Notes: generated from the sequence alone by a model not told the origin. Positions 14,519-23,139 are shown, numbered from the stretch's first letter. The stretch is DNA of 27,849 nucleotides from Dehalococcoidia bacterium (GCA_030650265.1 JAUSEJ010001010.1:1-27849); one strand, 5' to 3'. A program made the numbers and translations.

Positions 14519-15891
14519 TAACTGTTCCTCGACGGCTTCATTTCGTGGGAATAGGCGGCATCGGGATGAGTGCGATTGCCAGGGTTCTCCTCGAGGAGGG
14601 GTACTCCATCAGCGGTTCGGATCTCAAGACATCTTCCCTCACCGACAGGCTGGCTGCACTTGGGGCGGTGATCTACGAGGGCCATATTGGCGACAACGTG
14701 GGAAACGCTGAAATGGTAATCTATTCCTCGGCTGTGCCTCAGGACAATCCAGAGCTAGTTGAAGGGCTTCGCCGGAGTTTGCCGGTTGTGAAGAGAGCCG
14801 ATGTTTTGGGTTGGCTCATGGGCCGGCAATTTAGCGTGGCCGTGGCCGGCACCCACGGAAAAACCACCACGAGTTCAATGCTATCACTCATAGCCTTGGA
14901 TGCCGGTCTTGATCCAACTATACTGGTCGGAGGAGAACTGGCCAATCTGGATACTAATGCCAGATCGGGCAAGGGCAGGGTTTTGGTGGCCGAAGCCGAC
15001 GAGTTCGATGGAACGTTTCTCAAGCTGAAACCAAATATCGCTGTCGTCACGAATATCGAACCCGACCATCTTGATTTCTACAAGACCTTCGACAACATAG
15101 TGGACGCCTTCTACCGCTTTATGGATTCGGTACCAGGGGACGGTCACATAGTAGCCTCCCTCGACGACGATACAGTTCGGTCGTTTGTGGAAAGAGGATC
15201 CGGTGGCGGGCGAATGATCACCTATGGTCTGTTAGGCCGGGGGCAATGGCAGGCGGTAGATGTTTCCGTCAACAATGCGGGTGGCCAGGATTTCCGGGTC
15301 GAGTTGGCAGGGAAGGCGTATGGTGAGTTCTCTCTGTTGGTACCCGGGCGACATAACGTGAGCAATGCCCTGGCCGCCATCGCTGTGTCGAACCTGCTTG
15401 GCGTCTCTCCTGATTCGGCAAGACAAACGCTGCTTCGCTTCCAGGGGGCTCGCCGTCGATTCGAATCGAAAGGCGACTTTCGGGGAGTGCCGGTAATCGA
15501 TGACTACGCGCACCATCCAACGGAGGTGCGGGCGACGCTAAGGGCCGCTCGCGAGAGGTTTCCTGGCCGGCGGCTGGTTTGTATTTTTCAGCCGCACACC
15601 TACAGCCGTACCAAGTATCTGCTGGCTGAGTTTGCCAAATGCTTTGACGACGCCGACGTTGTGGTAATTTCCGATATCTATGCATCGAGGGAGCGGGACA
15701 CATTGGGCATAAGTTCGGCGGACCTGGTCTCCGTTATGCACCATGCAAACGTTAGACATATCGCATCTCTTAATGACATTGCCGAGTGGCTGACAACAAG
15801 TCTGGATAAGGACGATGTCCTACTCACTTTGGGTGCTGGAGATATTGGCAAAGTGGGCGAGTTAGTGTTAGAATATGGCCGTCTCTCGTGA
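14515..15891 (+). CDS. murC: UDP-N-acetylmuramate--L-alanine ligase
   Basis: MurC attaches L-Ala to UDP-MurNAc, the first ligase step. The 458-aa protein begins with the UDP-sugar site 'FVGIGGIGMSAIARVLL' (residues 10-26). The ATP loop is 'AGTHGKTTTSSM' near 119, then 'EADEFDGTFL', 'VTNIEPDHLDFY' and 'GRHNVSNALAAIAV'. The C-terminal domain has 'GARRRFE', 'DDYAHHPTEVRATLRAAR' and 'FQPHTYSRTKYL', the last two being MurC hallmarks. The start overlaps the murG stop by 4 nt. The stop overlaps a potential GTG start of murB, but a better murB start lies 21 nt further on. Confidence 0.98.
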   Translation: MITVPRRLHFVGIGGIGMSAIARVLLEEGYSISGSDLKTSSLTDRLAALGAVIYEGHIGDNVGNAEMVIYSSAVPQDNPELVEGLRRSLPVVKRADVLGWLMGRQFSVAVAGTHGKTTTSSMLSLIALDAGLDPTILVGGELANLDTNARSGKGRVLVAEADEFDGTFLKLKPNIAVVTNIEPDHLDFYKTFDNIVDAFYRFMDSVPGDGHIVASLDDDTVRSFVERGSGGGRMITYGLLGRGQWQAVDVSVNNAGGQDFRVELAGKAYGEFSLLVPGRHNVSNALAAIAVSNLLGVSPDSARQTLLRFQGARRRFESKGDFRGVPVIDDYAHHPTEVRATLRAARERFPGRRLVCIFQPHTYSRTKYLLAEFAKCFDDADVVVISDIYASRERDTLGISSADLVSVMHHANVRHIASLNDIAEWLTTSLDKDDVLLTLGAGDIGKVGELVLEYGRLS

Positions 15892-15908
15892 ATCGGACAG
15901 GTTATACA

Positions 15909-16889
15909 ATGGCGCTTAATCTGAGTACAAAGCAGGAGCTTTCGGCTGTTTTGCGTGCGGTCGGGCGGGTTAACGTGGACGAGCCAATGGCGCACCATAC
16001 CTCGTACCATATCGGGGGGCCAGCCGATCTTTTCCTTAGGGTTAATAGCAGGCAGGGATTAATGGACGCGATATCTTGCTCCCTCGAGTACGAGGTTCCG
16101 GTGCTGGTGATCGGCGCCGGGTCAAACCTTCTCGTCAGTGACAGAGGTATTAGTGGCCTGGTAGTCGAGAACCGGTCGAGAGGGTGGGAATGGTTGGGCG
16201 AACGAGAAGGGCCGGCCAGGTCGGGATGTCCACAGGGTGATGTTGTGGTTGAGGCGGTTAGAGTGGAGGTCGGCATCCCGCTTTCTCGCATTGCAGGGCT
16301 GACGGCTGACCGCGGGCTGGCTGGTTTTGAATGGTCAGCCGGTATTCCCGGCACAGTTGGTGGGGCAATAGTCAACAATGCGGGAGCGCATGGCACTGCG
16401 ATGGCCGATATTCTCGATTCTGTCCTGATTCTGGAAGACGGCAAGGTTAAGACCGTGCTGGCGAGCGATCTTGGCTTTGCTTATCGGCAGAGCATCCTCA
16501 AGGGTATGAAGACCGACAAGTTGGTTAAGCCGGTGATCGTCGAAGGTGTTTTCCTCCTACGACACGGACTTGCAGAGAATATAAGGTTACGGCTGAACGA
16601 GTATCGGGAGGGAAGGCGGAGTACCCAGCCGCAGCTTCCCAGTGCCGGCTCTGTTTTCCGGAATCCACCTGGCAACGTTGGTGCCGGCTGGTTGATCGAG
16701 CAGTGTGGGCTCAAAGGTGAACAGCGGGGTGACGCCCGGATATCGGAGGTCCACGCCAACTTCATCGTAAATTGTGGCCATGCTACCGCGGAGGATGTTC
16801 GCTGCCTGATAGACCACGCCATGAGCCGGGTTTTCGATCGGTTTGGTGTCAAACTTGAGCTAGAGCAGGAGATCATAGGAGACTGGTAA
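15909..16889 (+). CDS. murB: UDP-N-acetylenolpyruvoylglucosamine reductase
   Basis: MurB reduces UDP-GlcNAc-enolpyruvate to UDP-MurNAc with FAD and NADPH. Start ATG 15909 (326 aa) is preferred, with ACAGG 7 nt upstream; a GTG at 15888 that overlaps the murC stop has no ribosome site. Near the N-terminus is '[14 protein letters not shown]', then the FAD loop '[14 protein letters not shown]' and '[21 protein letters not shown]'. The catalytic serine is in 'AGSVFRNP', and '[15 protein letters not shown]' is the usual substrate-binding stretch. A C-terminal Glu (KLELEQEI) completes the active site. murA, which makes its substrate, is not in the window and must be elsewhere. Confidence 0.97.
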   Translation: MALNLSTKQELSAVLRAVGRVNVDEPMAHHTSYHIGGPADLFLRVNSRQGLMDAISCSLEYEVPVLVIGAGSNLLVSDRGISGLVVENRSRGWEWLGEREGPARSGCPQGDVVVEAVRVEVGIPLSRIAGLTADRGLAGFEWSAGIPGTVGGAIVNNAGAHGTAMADILDSVLILEDGKVKTVLASDLGFAYRQSILKGMKTDKLVKPVIVEGVFLLRHGLAENIRLRLNEYREGRRSTQPQLPSAGSVFRNPPGNVGAGWLIEQCGLKGEQRGDARISEVHANFIVNCGHATAEDVRCLIDHAMSRVFDRFGVKLELEQEIIGDW

Positions 16890-17993
16890 TTGCCCAGGAT
16901 CAGAGTGGGAATTGTTTTTGGTGGTCGCTCCGGCGAGCACGAGATATCCTTGAAATCGGCAGCGTCGATCATGAATGCCATAGATCGAAGCAAGTTTGAG
17001 GTTGTCCCGATCGGCATAACCAGAGAAGGCAAATGGCTGCTGTCTGACGATCCGATGAGACAGTTGAACGAGGCGTCAGGCGGGGTTGGACTATCGCTCG
17101 CGTTGGGGAGCGAGGCAATCGACCGGGGAGGCTTGCCAGCTTTCTCGTCTCTGCCGGGCGCCGCTATGCCTGTTCATCTTGATGTCGTTTTTCCCGTGGT
17201 CCACGGCACCTTCGGTGAAGATGGGACGCTTCAAGGTCTTCTCGAGCTAGCTGGTATTCCCTACGTTGGGGCGGGAGTTCTAGGCAGCGCCGTGGGTATG
17301 GACAAGGTGATGATGAAACACGTTTTCCGGGCACACTGCCTACCCGTCCCTGATTATCTGCTTGTTCTGCGCAGAGAATGGGATAGTGACCGCAAGCGGA
17401 CGCTCGACGAAATCGAGAAGCGGTTCGGCTATCCCTGCTTTGTCAAGCCAGCCAATCTTGGCAGCAGCGTGGGCATATCGAAGGCGAGTTCTCGCGAAGT
17501 GCTGGAAGAGGCTATCGATCAGGCCGCTGCGTACGATCGACGTCTGATCGTCGAAGAATCCATCGAAGGGGCCAGGGAATTGGAGTGTGCCGTTCTCGGA
17601 AATGACGAGCCTGTTGCTTCGAGCGTGGGCGAGGTCGTGCCGTGCAATGAGTTCTATGACTATGCGGCCAAGTATGTGGATGACCGGACTACCCTGCTTA
17701 TTCCTGCCGACGTGCCCGTCGAGACGGAGGCGCTGGCCCGCGATTTGGCGGTCCGGGTCTTCAAGGCTGTCGATTGTGCCGGACTAGGACGGGTCGATTT
17801 TCTTCTAAGGAAGAGCGACGGCAAGCTCTTTGTGAACGAGATAAACACCATCCCCGGGTTCACTTCCATTAGCATGTTTCCAAAGCTTTGGGAACAAAGC
17901 GGCGTAAGTTATTCAGCACTTATTGAGCGCTTGATCGGATTAGCCATTGAGCGATTTTCCGACAAGACACGAAATAGGACCAGCCATTGTTAG
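16890..17993 (+). CDS. ddl: D-alanine--D-alanine ligase
   Basis: Ddl makes the D-Ala-D-Ala used by MurF. This ATP-grasp enzyme has 367 aa. Motifs: '[16 protein letters not shown]' (residues 9-24, with the catalytic Glu), '[16 protein letters not shown]', 'PYVGAG', '[16 protein letters not shown]', 'FYDYAAKY' with the conserved Tyr, and the metal-binding '[19 protein letters not shown]'. The start is a TTG directly after the murB stop, backed by AGGAG 8 nt upstream; no in-frame ATG lies nearby. The 'YDYAAKY' loop points to a D-Ala-D-Ala rather than D-Ala-D-Lac ligase, which usually lacks this Tyr. Confidence 0.96.
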   Translation: MPRIRVGIVFGGRSGEHEISLKSAASIMNAIDRSKFEVVPIGITREGKWLLSDDPMRQLNEASGGVGLSLALGSEAIDRGGLPAFSSLPGAAMPVHLDVVFPVVHGTFGEDGTLQGLLELAGIPYVGAGVLGSAVGMDKVMMKHVFRAHCLPVPDYLLVLRREWDSDRKRTLDEIEKRFGYPCFVKPANLGSSVGISKASSREVLEEAIDQAAAYDRRLIVEESIEGARELECAVLGNDEPVASSVGEVVPCNEFYDYAAKYVDDRTTLLIPADVPVETEALARDLAVRVFKAVDCAGLGRVDFLLRKSDGKLFVNEINTIPGFTSISMFPKLWEQSGVSYSALIERLIGLAIERFSDKTRNRTSHC

Positions 17994-18042
17994 AGACAAA
18001 CAGGGAGGGGAGAATTTCCCCCATTCGGAATTGAGAGAGGAA

Positions 18043-18822
18043 ATGCGGAGAGAACAGTCGCGGTCGGCGAGGGTTGCTGTCGTAGCTGGCAGAACGACGA
18101 TATACCGAAGCTCGAGGCAGGCTGTTAGACCTGGGAAGTCGCGGATACCGAAAGCAGTTGCTTTGGTCGTTACCCTGGTTTTGGCATGCGCTCTTTTCTA
18201 TATCTCGCCGGTTTTTAGGATCAGCCAGGTCACTGTAGTAGGGGCGGTGGGCTTGACGGCGGAGAGGGTGGCGCAATCGGCGGACGTCGATGGCCAGAAC
18301 ATCCTGGCAGTGGACCGGGATGAGGTGGCCAGAGTAGTAGGGCAGATTCCTGTGGTCAGATCGGCGAGAGTGACAAGAAATCTGCCTAACGAGGTTGTGA
18401 TTACAATTGAAGAGCGGCAGCCGTGGGCGGTGTGGCAGGTGAAGGAGGCCAAGTACGTAATTGACGACGAAGGAGTTGTGATCGGCACAGCGGCGCCACA
18501 GGGTCTCGTGACAATCGTGGACACTGGCGGCCAGTCCATCAAGCTAGGTAGTAGAGTGGAGCCGAATACAGTCGAGCTGGCGCGCAGACTAACAGACCTG
18601 TTGCCAAAGCAGGTGGGGGTTTTGCCGAAGCGATTTGAGTACACGGCCGACGCCGGTCTGGTCGTTGTAACGGATAAGGCATGGCAGGCCCGATTTGGGG
18701 ATCTTAGCAACCTCGATTATAAGGTGGCGACACTAAAGGCGATAGTCTCTTCAGCCGCTGAACGAAAGAGCAAGCTGGAAATGATTGACCTTCGGTACAG
18801 CGGGAGACCTTATTATCGATAG
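18043..18822 (+). CDS. ftsQ: FtsQ/DivIB cell division protein
   Basis: FtsQ is a bitopic membrane protein that recruits FtsL and the FtsW-FtsI pair. From ATG 18043 (259 aa) there are about 36 basic cytoplasmic residues, one membrane helix ('AVALVVTLVLACALFYI'), then a POTRA domain beginning 'FRISQVTVVGAVGLTAERV' and the FtsQ domain with 'RSARVTRNLPNEVVITIEER'. The frame is open back to a TTG at 17947 inside ddl, and a TTG at 18031 is possible, so the start is uncertain; GAGAGG lies very close to the chosen ATG. Position between ddl and ftsA is the classic order and supports the call. Confidence 0.92.
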   Translation: MRREQSRSARVAVVAGRTTIYRSSRQAVRPGKSRIPKAVALVVTLVLACALFYISPVFRISQVTVVGAVGLTAERVAQSADVDGQNILAVDRDEVARVVGQIPVVRSARVTRNLPNEVVITIEERQPWAVWQVKEAKYVIDDEGVVIGTAAPQGLVTIVDTGGQSIKLGSRVEPNTVELARRLTDLLPKQVGVLPKRFEYTADAGLVVVTDKAWQARFGDLSNLDYKVATLKAIVSSAAERKSKLEMIDLRYSGRPYYR

Positions 18823-18869
18823 AATCTCGGGAGAGCAGAAGGCGCCGCACAAAGAGCGAGGAGTTGGCC

Positions 18870-20108
18870 GTGGCTAGGGAAAATATTATTGCCGGAATAG
18901 ACATTGGCACCACGAAGGTTTGTACTCTGGTAGGCGAAGTGCAGAAGGATGGCAACTTACATATCATAGGTGTGGGTGTCACCCCTTCTCGTGGGCTGCG
19001 CAAGGGGGCAATCGTGAACATCGAAGAGACGGTCGAATCGATCCGATCTTCGGTGGAGAAGGCGGAGAGAATCAGCGGATTCAAGATAATCTCCGCTCAT
19101 GTGGGCATTGCCGGTAGCCACATCACTTCCATGAATAACAGGGGAATTGTGACTATTTCTCATCCCGATCGAGTCATCTCATCAGATGACGTGGCAAGAG
19201 CGGTTGAATCGGCAAGGACTGTCAGCATTCCTGGCGGTAGAGAGGTAATCCACGTTCTCCCCAGAAGTTTTATCGTCGATGGACAGGACGGGGTTCGCAA
19301 TCCAATCGGCATACATGGCTTCCGTTTAGATGTCGAGACCCATATTGTCACAGGCGCCGTGACCTCTATTCAGAACCTCACGAAATGTGTCAATCGTGTG
19401 GGCATAAACATAGACGACCTGGTACTGGAGCCGCTGGCCAGTAGCGAAGCGGTTCTCACAGAGGAAGAAAGGGAAATGGGGGTGGTTATTGCAGATATAG
19501 GAGGAGGCACCACGGACATCGCTGTTTTTATTGAGGGGAGTGTCTGGCATACCTCGGTACTGCCGGTGGGGGGCTTTCAGCTCTCCAACGACATCGCTGT
19601 CGGCATGCGCACGCCTTTGGCCATCGCCGAGGAGATCAAGGCCAAACATGGCCACGCGGTCCCCTCGACCATCGACCCTGCCGAAATGATAGACATCAAC
19701 GCTTTCGGTTCGGACACAGTGCAGCCGGTCCAGAGACGACGCCTCAGCGAGATCATCAATGGACGGGTAGAGGAGATACTCGACCTGATCCTGGTTGAGA
19801 TCAAGCGCTCGGGTTATGACGGCTTGCTGGCGGCTGGACTTGTCCTGACCGGGGGAACATCCAATCTGAAGGGAATCGATACGCTGGCTCGTGACCAGTT
19901 GCAAATGCCGGTTCGCCTGGGCAGGCCAAAACGCATTTTCGGCCTAACAGATACTGTGGCTAATCCTGCCTATGCTACCAGCGTTGGCTTGCTTCTCTGG
20001 GGAGTCAAATACGGTGAACTCGAGGGCAAGACGATAAAGAGAAGACAGAACATGGGATACGTGGCTAGACGGATGTTGGGTTGGGCAAGAGAACTCCTGC
20101 CCCAATAA
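18870..20108 (+). CDS. ftsA: FtsA, actin-like anchor of the FtsZ ring
   Basis: FtsA tethers FtsZ filaments to the membrane. The GTG at 18870 (412 aa) is chosen because AGGAG lies exactly 6 nt upstream; an in-frame TTG at 18864 abuts that site. The actin-fold phosphate loops are 'GIDIGTTKVCTLVGE' at residues 9-23 and 'IADIGGGTTDIAVF'; the adenosine motif is 'VLTGGTSNLKG'. The 1C domain contains 'GIAGSHITSMNNRGIV'. The C-terminus ends in an amphipathic segment, 'GYVARRMLGWARELL', which should be the membrane-targeting helix. It lies 47 nt past ftsQ and 94 nt before ftsZ. Confidence 0.98.
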   Translation: MARENIIAGIDIGTTKVCTLVGEVQKDGNLHIIGVGVTPSRGLRKGAIVNIEETVESIRSSVEKAERISGFKIISAHVGIAGSHITSMNNRGIVTISHPDRVISSDDVARAVESARTVSIPGGREVIHVLPRSFIVDGQDGVRNPIGIHGFRLDVETHIVTGAVTSIQNLTKCVNRVGINIDDLVLEPLASSEAVLTEEEREMGVVIADIGGGTTDIAVFIEGSVWHTSVLPVGGFQLSNDIAVGMRTPLAIAEEIKAKHGHAVPSTIDPAEMIDINAFGSDTVQPVQRRRLSEIINGRVEEILDLILVEIKRSGYDGLLAAGLVLTGGTSNLKGIDTLARDQLQMPVRLGRPKRIFGLTDTVANPAYATSVGLLLWGVKYGELEGKTIKRRQNMGYVARRMLGWARELLPQ

Positions 20109-20144
20109 TAGGGGTAGGGTGCGTGTATAGGTCTAGACTAGTGT

Positions 20145-20173
20145 TTGTGGTAATAATTAATGATTGCTAGAAT
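20145..20173 (+). promoter_or_regulatory. candidate ftsZ promoter in the ftsA-ftsZ gap
   Basis: TTGTGG (20145-20150), 17-bp spacer, TAGAAT (20168-20173, five of six). The -35 is weak. It lies 30 nt before the ftsZ ATG in a 94-nt AT-rich gap. Extra promoters before ftsZ are common in other bacteria. Confidence 0.4.
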
Positions 20174-20202
20174 ACGAGGAAAGAATAGGGAGGGATACTG
20201 AC

Positions 20203-21306
20203 ATGGCAGCGAACCCGGATACTGAGAACTTTGCCAAAATCAAGGTGGTGGGCGTAGGAGGCGGCGGCTGCAACGCGGTGAACCGAATGATTCAGGAGAA
20301 GATTCACGGCGTGGACTTCATCGCTGTCAATACCGACGCGCAGGCTCTGTTGAAATCGGACGCTCCTCTAAGGTTACGGATCGGAGATAAGCTGACCAAG
20401 GGCTTAGGGGTAGGTGGCGACGCCGTTAAGGGTCAGAAGGCTGCCGAGGAGAGCAGGGACGTCCTGTTCGAGGCACTGGATGGGGCCAACATGGTTTTTA
20501 TAGCTGCTGGCATGGGTGGTGGCACCGGCACAGGCGCTGCGCCCACGGTGGCTGAGATAGCAAGGGAAACCGGGGCTCTAACTGTTGCCGTGGTCACCAA
20601 ACCCTTTACTTTCGAAGGTTCGCAGCGCAGGCAGGCGGCAGAAGAAGGCATCGCCAGGTTGAAAGAGAAAGTCGATGCCGTCATCGTGATCCCTAACGAC
20701 CGGCTCCTCTCTATTTGTGACAAGAAGGCAACCCTGGAAGTGGCGCTGAGGACAGCAGACGATGTGCTACGCCAGGGAATTCAAGGGATCTCTGAATTAG
20801 TTACCATGCCTGGCAACATCAATCTTGACTTCAATGACGTAAAGACGGTCATGAGCGATGCTGGCTCGGCGTTAATGGCTATCGGTCACGGCTCTGGCGA
20901 GACACGGGCCGTAGATGCAGCACGGCTGGCTATTTCCAGCCCGTTGCTGGATGTGTCGATTGAGGGGGCGAAACGCATTCTGTTGAGCTTCGCCAGCAAC
21001 GAAGATCTGACCTTGTTCGAGCTGAACGAGGCGGCCGAGATGGTTCGTAATGCGGTCGACTCTAACGCCACGATCATCTTTGGTACTACCACAGACAGCC
21101 GTTTGAACGGCGAGGTGAAGATCACCATCATCGCTACCGGCTTCGAGGGCAAGATGTCAAAGACCGTAACGTCTTCGCAACATGCGGCAGTGGCAGCGCA
21201 GACACCTACCAGAGTACCGTCTCCGTTGCGCCTGGTGAACACTATACCGGCAGAGGACCCCCAGATCGACGTGCCAATTTGGCTTCGAAACGGCAAAGCC
21301 AAGTAA
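20203..21306 (+). CDS. ftsZ: FtsZ, tubulin-like cell division GTPase
   Basis: FtsZ forms the cytokinetic ring. The ATG at 20203 (367 aa) has GGGAGGG 8 nt upstream; the frame extends to 20164 but without a good start. GTP-binding loops are 'GVGGGGCNAVNRMI' at 17-30, 'NTDAQAL', and the tubulin signature 'GGGTGTG' at 105-111. The catalytic T7 region is 'NLDFNDVKTVM'. The variable linker is short, about 30 residues, before the C-terminal conserved peptide 'DPQIDVPIWLR', which binds FtsA and other partners. Ends with a basic 'NGKAK' tail. Sequence is full length with no odd residues. Confidence 0.99.
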   Translation: MAANPDTENFAKIKVVGVGGGGCNAVNRMIQEKIHGVDFIAVNTDAQALLKSDAPLRLRIGDKLTKGLGVGGDAVKGQKAAEESRDVLFEALDGANMVFIAAGMGGGTGTGAAPTVAEIARETGALTVAVVTKPFTFEGSQRRQAAEEGIARLKEKVDAVIVIPNDRLLSICDKKATLEVALRTADDVLRQGIQGISELVTMPGNINLDFNDVKTVMSDAGSALMAIGHGSGETRAVDAARLAISSPLLDVSIEGAKRILLSFASNEDLTLFELNEAAEMVRNAVDSNATIIFGTTTDSRLNGEVKITIIATGFEGKMSKTVTSSQHAAVAAQTPTRVPSPLRLVNTIPAEDPQIDVPIWLRNGKAK

Positions 21307-21320
21307 TCTAGGCTGATCTG

Positions 21321-21349
21321 TTGACGGTATTCAAGTCTAGTGTTACCAT
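21321..21349 (+). promoter_or_regulatory. candidate nrdR promoter
   Basis: TTGACG (21321-21326, five of six), 17-bp spacer, TACCAT (21344-21349, four of six), in the ftsZ-nrdR gap. The predicted transcript would begin near 21356 and include the GC-rich hairpin at 21368-21394. Confidence 0.45.
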
Positions 21350-21367
21350 TGATGGGAGCCAAATGAT

Positions 21368-21394
21368 GGGGCCGGGAGTCAGTTCCCCGACCCC
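21368..21394. repeat. GC hairpin sharing its arms with the cooS terminator
   Basis: GGGGCCGG (21368-21375) and CCGACCCC (21387-21394) form an 8-bp stem with one C/A mismatch. The same two 8-mers, with the same mismatch, form the outer stem of the cooS terminator (2352-2359, 2373-2380). Here no T-run follows; a C/T-rich run continues to about 21418. Confidence 0.6.
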
Positions 21395-21433
21395 TGTCCT
21401 CTGTCCCCTGACCCCTTGGCAAGGAGCGTGGCC

Positions 21434-21973
21434 ATGAAATGTCCTTATTGCAGTGACCCGGAATCAAAGGTCATTGATTCGCGGGATGTCGACGATGCCG
21501 TGCGGCGACGTCGGGAATGCCTGCGCTGCGGGATCCGTTTTACGACCTACGAGCGGGTGGAATTCGCCGGCCTTCAAGTGGTTAAGAAGGACGGTCGACG
21601 CGAGGACTTTGACCGGAGAAAGCTAGCCATTGGCATCCGGAAGGCCTGTGAGAAACGACCTTTGCCGGTTGGGGCCGTCGACAAAGTAGTTGATGACGTA
21701 GAGACCGAACTCCACAAGCTGGGAAAGGCTGAGGTGCCCAGCAATTTGATTGGCGAGCGAATCATGGAGTACCTGCGCCAACTCGACGACATAGCCTATA
21801 TCCGTTTTGCTAGCGCCTACCGTCCATTTCAGGATATCAATAGCCTGCGAGAGGAGTTGGACGCTCTCGCCAGCCACCGCGAGCGGGGCAATCTGGCCGA
21901 CATCCAGCTACCCCTTTTCCCAGCCGACAACTCGGATGCCGCTTTGCCTATCAGGCGCACACGCCGGGACTAG
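21434..21973 (+). CDS. nrdR: NrdR, repressor of ribonucleotide reductase genes
   Basis: NrdR senses ATP/dATP and represses nrd operons by binding NrdR boxes. ATG 21434 has AGGAG 7 nt upstream and gives 179 aa. The N-terminal zinc ribbon has C3-x2-C6 and C29-x2-C32 in 'MKCPYC' and 'RRRRECLRCGIRFTTYER'. An ATP-cone follows at about 46-136 ('VVKKDGRREDFDRRKLAIGI', 'IGERIMEYLRQLDDIAYIRFAS'). The family is usually about 150 aa; this one has an extra tail of 25-30 residues rich in charged and Pro residues. No nrd gene or NrdR-box pair is adjacent here. The position after ftsZ matches what I recall for Chloroflexota and ties dNTP supply to the division locus only by location. Confidence 0.97.
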   Translation: MKCPYCSDPESKVIDSRDVDDAVRRRRECLRCGIRFTTYERVEFAGLQVVKKDGRREDFDRRKLAIGIRKACEKRPLPVGAVDKVVDDVETELHKLGKAEVPSNLIGERIMEYLRQLDDIAYIRFASAYRPFQDINSLREELDALASHRERGNLADIQLPLFPADNSDAALPIRRTRRD

Positions 21974-21992
21974 CACAGTGCCGATCCGTATG

Positions 21993-22007
21993 CTGTCGCC
22001 GCGACAG
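21993..22007. other. small hairpin between nrdR and the convergent hydrolase gene
   Basis: CTGTCG (21993-21998) and CGACAG (22002-22007) form a 6-bp stem with a 3-nt loop, flanked by AGCAC/GTGCT (21972-21976, 22007-22011). There is no T-run on either strand, so terminator function is doubtful. Confidence 0.3.
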
Positions 22008-22085
22008 TGCTGGTCGGTGACATGCCATTGTTTGGCGTGGACAGCGTCTGGTGATTCGAGAGAGTTTGAAACAGTTATCTCTTCT

Positions 22086-22604
22086 CTACGTATCAAGTTC
22101 CCGGGCCAGAATCGCAAAGAATCTGTCTCGTGCCCGGCGCTCGGCCCGGGGCTGGTGGCCACAGGACGCCAACAAATGGAAACTAAAGTCTTTGACAGTC
22201 CGCGAGAGCGGCTCAATCACGCCCCCGGCGGGGTGGGGATCATAGTCGCCGTGAATCGCCACTACCGGGCACGTGTCCATGATGTCAGTGGCGTAGCGAG
22301 ACTCGAACGGGCCGCTCCCGAATAGTATGAGCTTCGTCACGAGTGCTGGGTATTCGGCGGCACAGATGTAACCAACCCAGGCGCCCCATGACCAGCCGAT
22401 AAGAACAACAGGAATGTCTCCCATAGCCCTAAGTGAGGTCGCTAGTTCGCTCATCTGCCCCTCAAGGGAGGTAGCAGTCTGCAGAGGCTCAAGGACACCG
22501 CGAGCAGTGGACAATTCCCTCGCCACCGGGGCCATTTCTCCCGGGACGCCCGGACCGCCGTGAACTACGGCGATACCGAAGGGGCAGTTGCCATAGAACC
22601 GCAT
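22086..22604 (-). CDS. alpha/beta hydrolase, short form lacking the cap region
   Basis: From ATG 22604 (172 aa; AAGG 9 nt upstream) the protein starts 'MRFYGN', as in the longer relatives I recall; the frame is open to a TTG at 22637. It has an oxyanion-loop 'HGGPG' at 15-19, a nucleophile elbow GWSWG with Ser72, an acid in 'HGDYDPHP' (Asp120/122) and a histidine at 150 ('CGHQPRAERRA'). Full-length members of this fold are about 260 residues, with a helical cap between the strand ending 'GSGPF' and the one starting 'CPVVAIHGD'. Here only about ten residues join the two, so roughly 85 residues appear to be missing in frame. Substrate unknown. It lies 88 nt after the PIN gene on the same strand and may be co-transcribed. 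Confidence 0.8.
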   Translation of the reverse strand: MRFYGNCPFGIAVVHGGPGVPGEMAPVARELSTARGVLEPLQTATSLEGQMSELATSLRAMGDIPVVLIGWSWGAWVGYICAAEYPALVTKLILFGSGPFESRYATDIMDTCPVVAIHGDYDPHPAGGVIEPLSRTVKDFSFHLLASCGHQPRAERRARDRFFAILARELDT

Positions 22605-22692
22605 GGTTTCCAACCTTGTCGTGTCTCCTCCAGCCAAGGCGGATCACTGATCTGTTTACATCGTCCGAATCTCCTGTGACAGGGAGACCTAT

Positions 22693-23136
22693 TCAAAAGT
22701 TTCTCGGGTTGACGACGACAAATCCGTATTGGCTGAAATGGCTATCGAAAGTGAAGGCCAAGGTAACGTCAAACCGCTCCATCACGGCGAAACTGATGGC
22801 ATCGGCGAAGGAGAAGTCTTTGTCGGTATAGCCGAAGAGAATCTGTTTCGCCCTTTCCTCATCCGAGGCGCGGGCGCGCACAATGATGGTCTTGCTCTGT
22901 CCCATGTTCCTTAGGAACCGGGTCGCTGGGGCGATACCGAGGTTCGAAAGAATCAGGGCGTGGGCTTCGACAAGCAGGATATTGGTTGTCAACTGGCGAT
23001 AGCGATGGTCAGCGAGTTGATTGACTAGCCCTGTCGCGTCGATGTGCTTCTCGTCTTTTCTGTCCAACAGGGCCAAATACGCCGAAGAATCAACGAAAAC
23101 GCGTCTCTCTCTGAGTGAACGAGGGAGAGTGATCAT
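22693..23136 (-). CDS. PIN-domain ribonuclease toxin (VapC-like)
   Basis: PIN toxins are Mg-dependent RNases that cleave tRNA or rRNA when freed from an antitoxin. The 147-aa protein has the expected acidic residues: Asp16 ('FVDSSAYLAL'), Glu57 ('LVEAHAL'), Asp112 ('FSFADAISFAVM') and Asp131 ('TFDSHF'). Layout and spacing fit the family, so it should be active. The ATG at 23136 is 3 nt after the antitoxin stop (TAA-TTC-ATG), with no clear ribosome site, so its translation probably depends on the antitoxin. The target RNA cannot be read from sequence. Confidence 0.88.
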   Translation of the reverse strand: MITLPRSLRERRVFVDSSAYLALLDRKDEKHIDATGLVNQLADHRYRQLTTNILLVEAHALILSNLGIAPATRFLRNMGQSKTIIVRARASDEERAKQILFGYTDKDFSFADAISFAVMERFDVTLAFTFDSHFSQYGFVVVNPRNF

Positions 23137-23139
23137 GAA

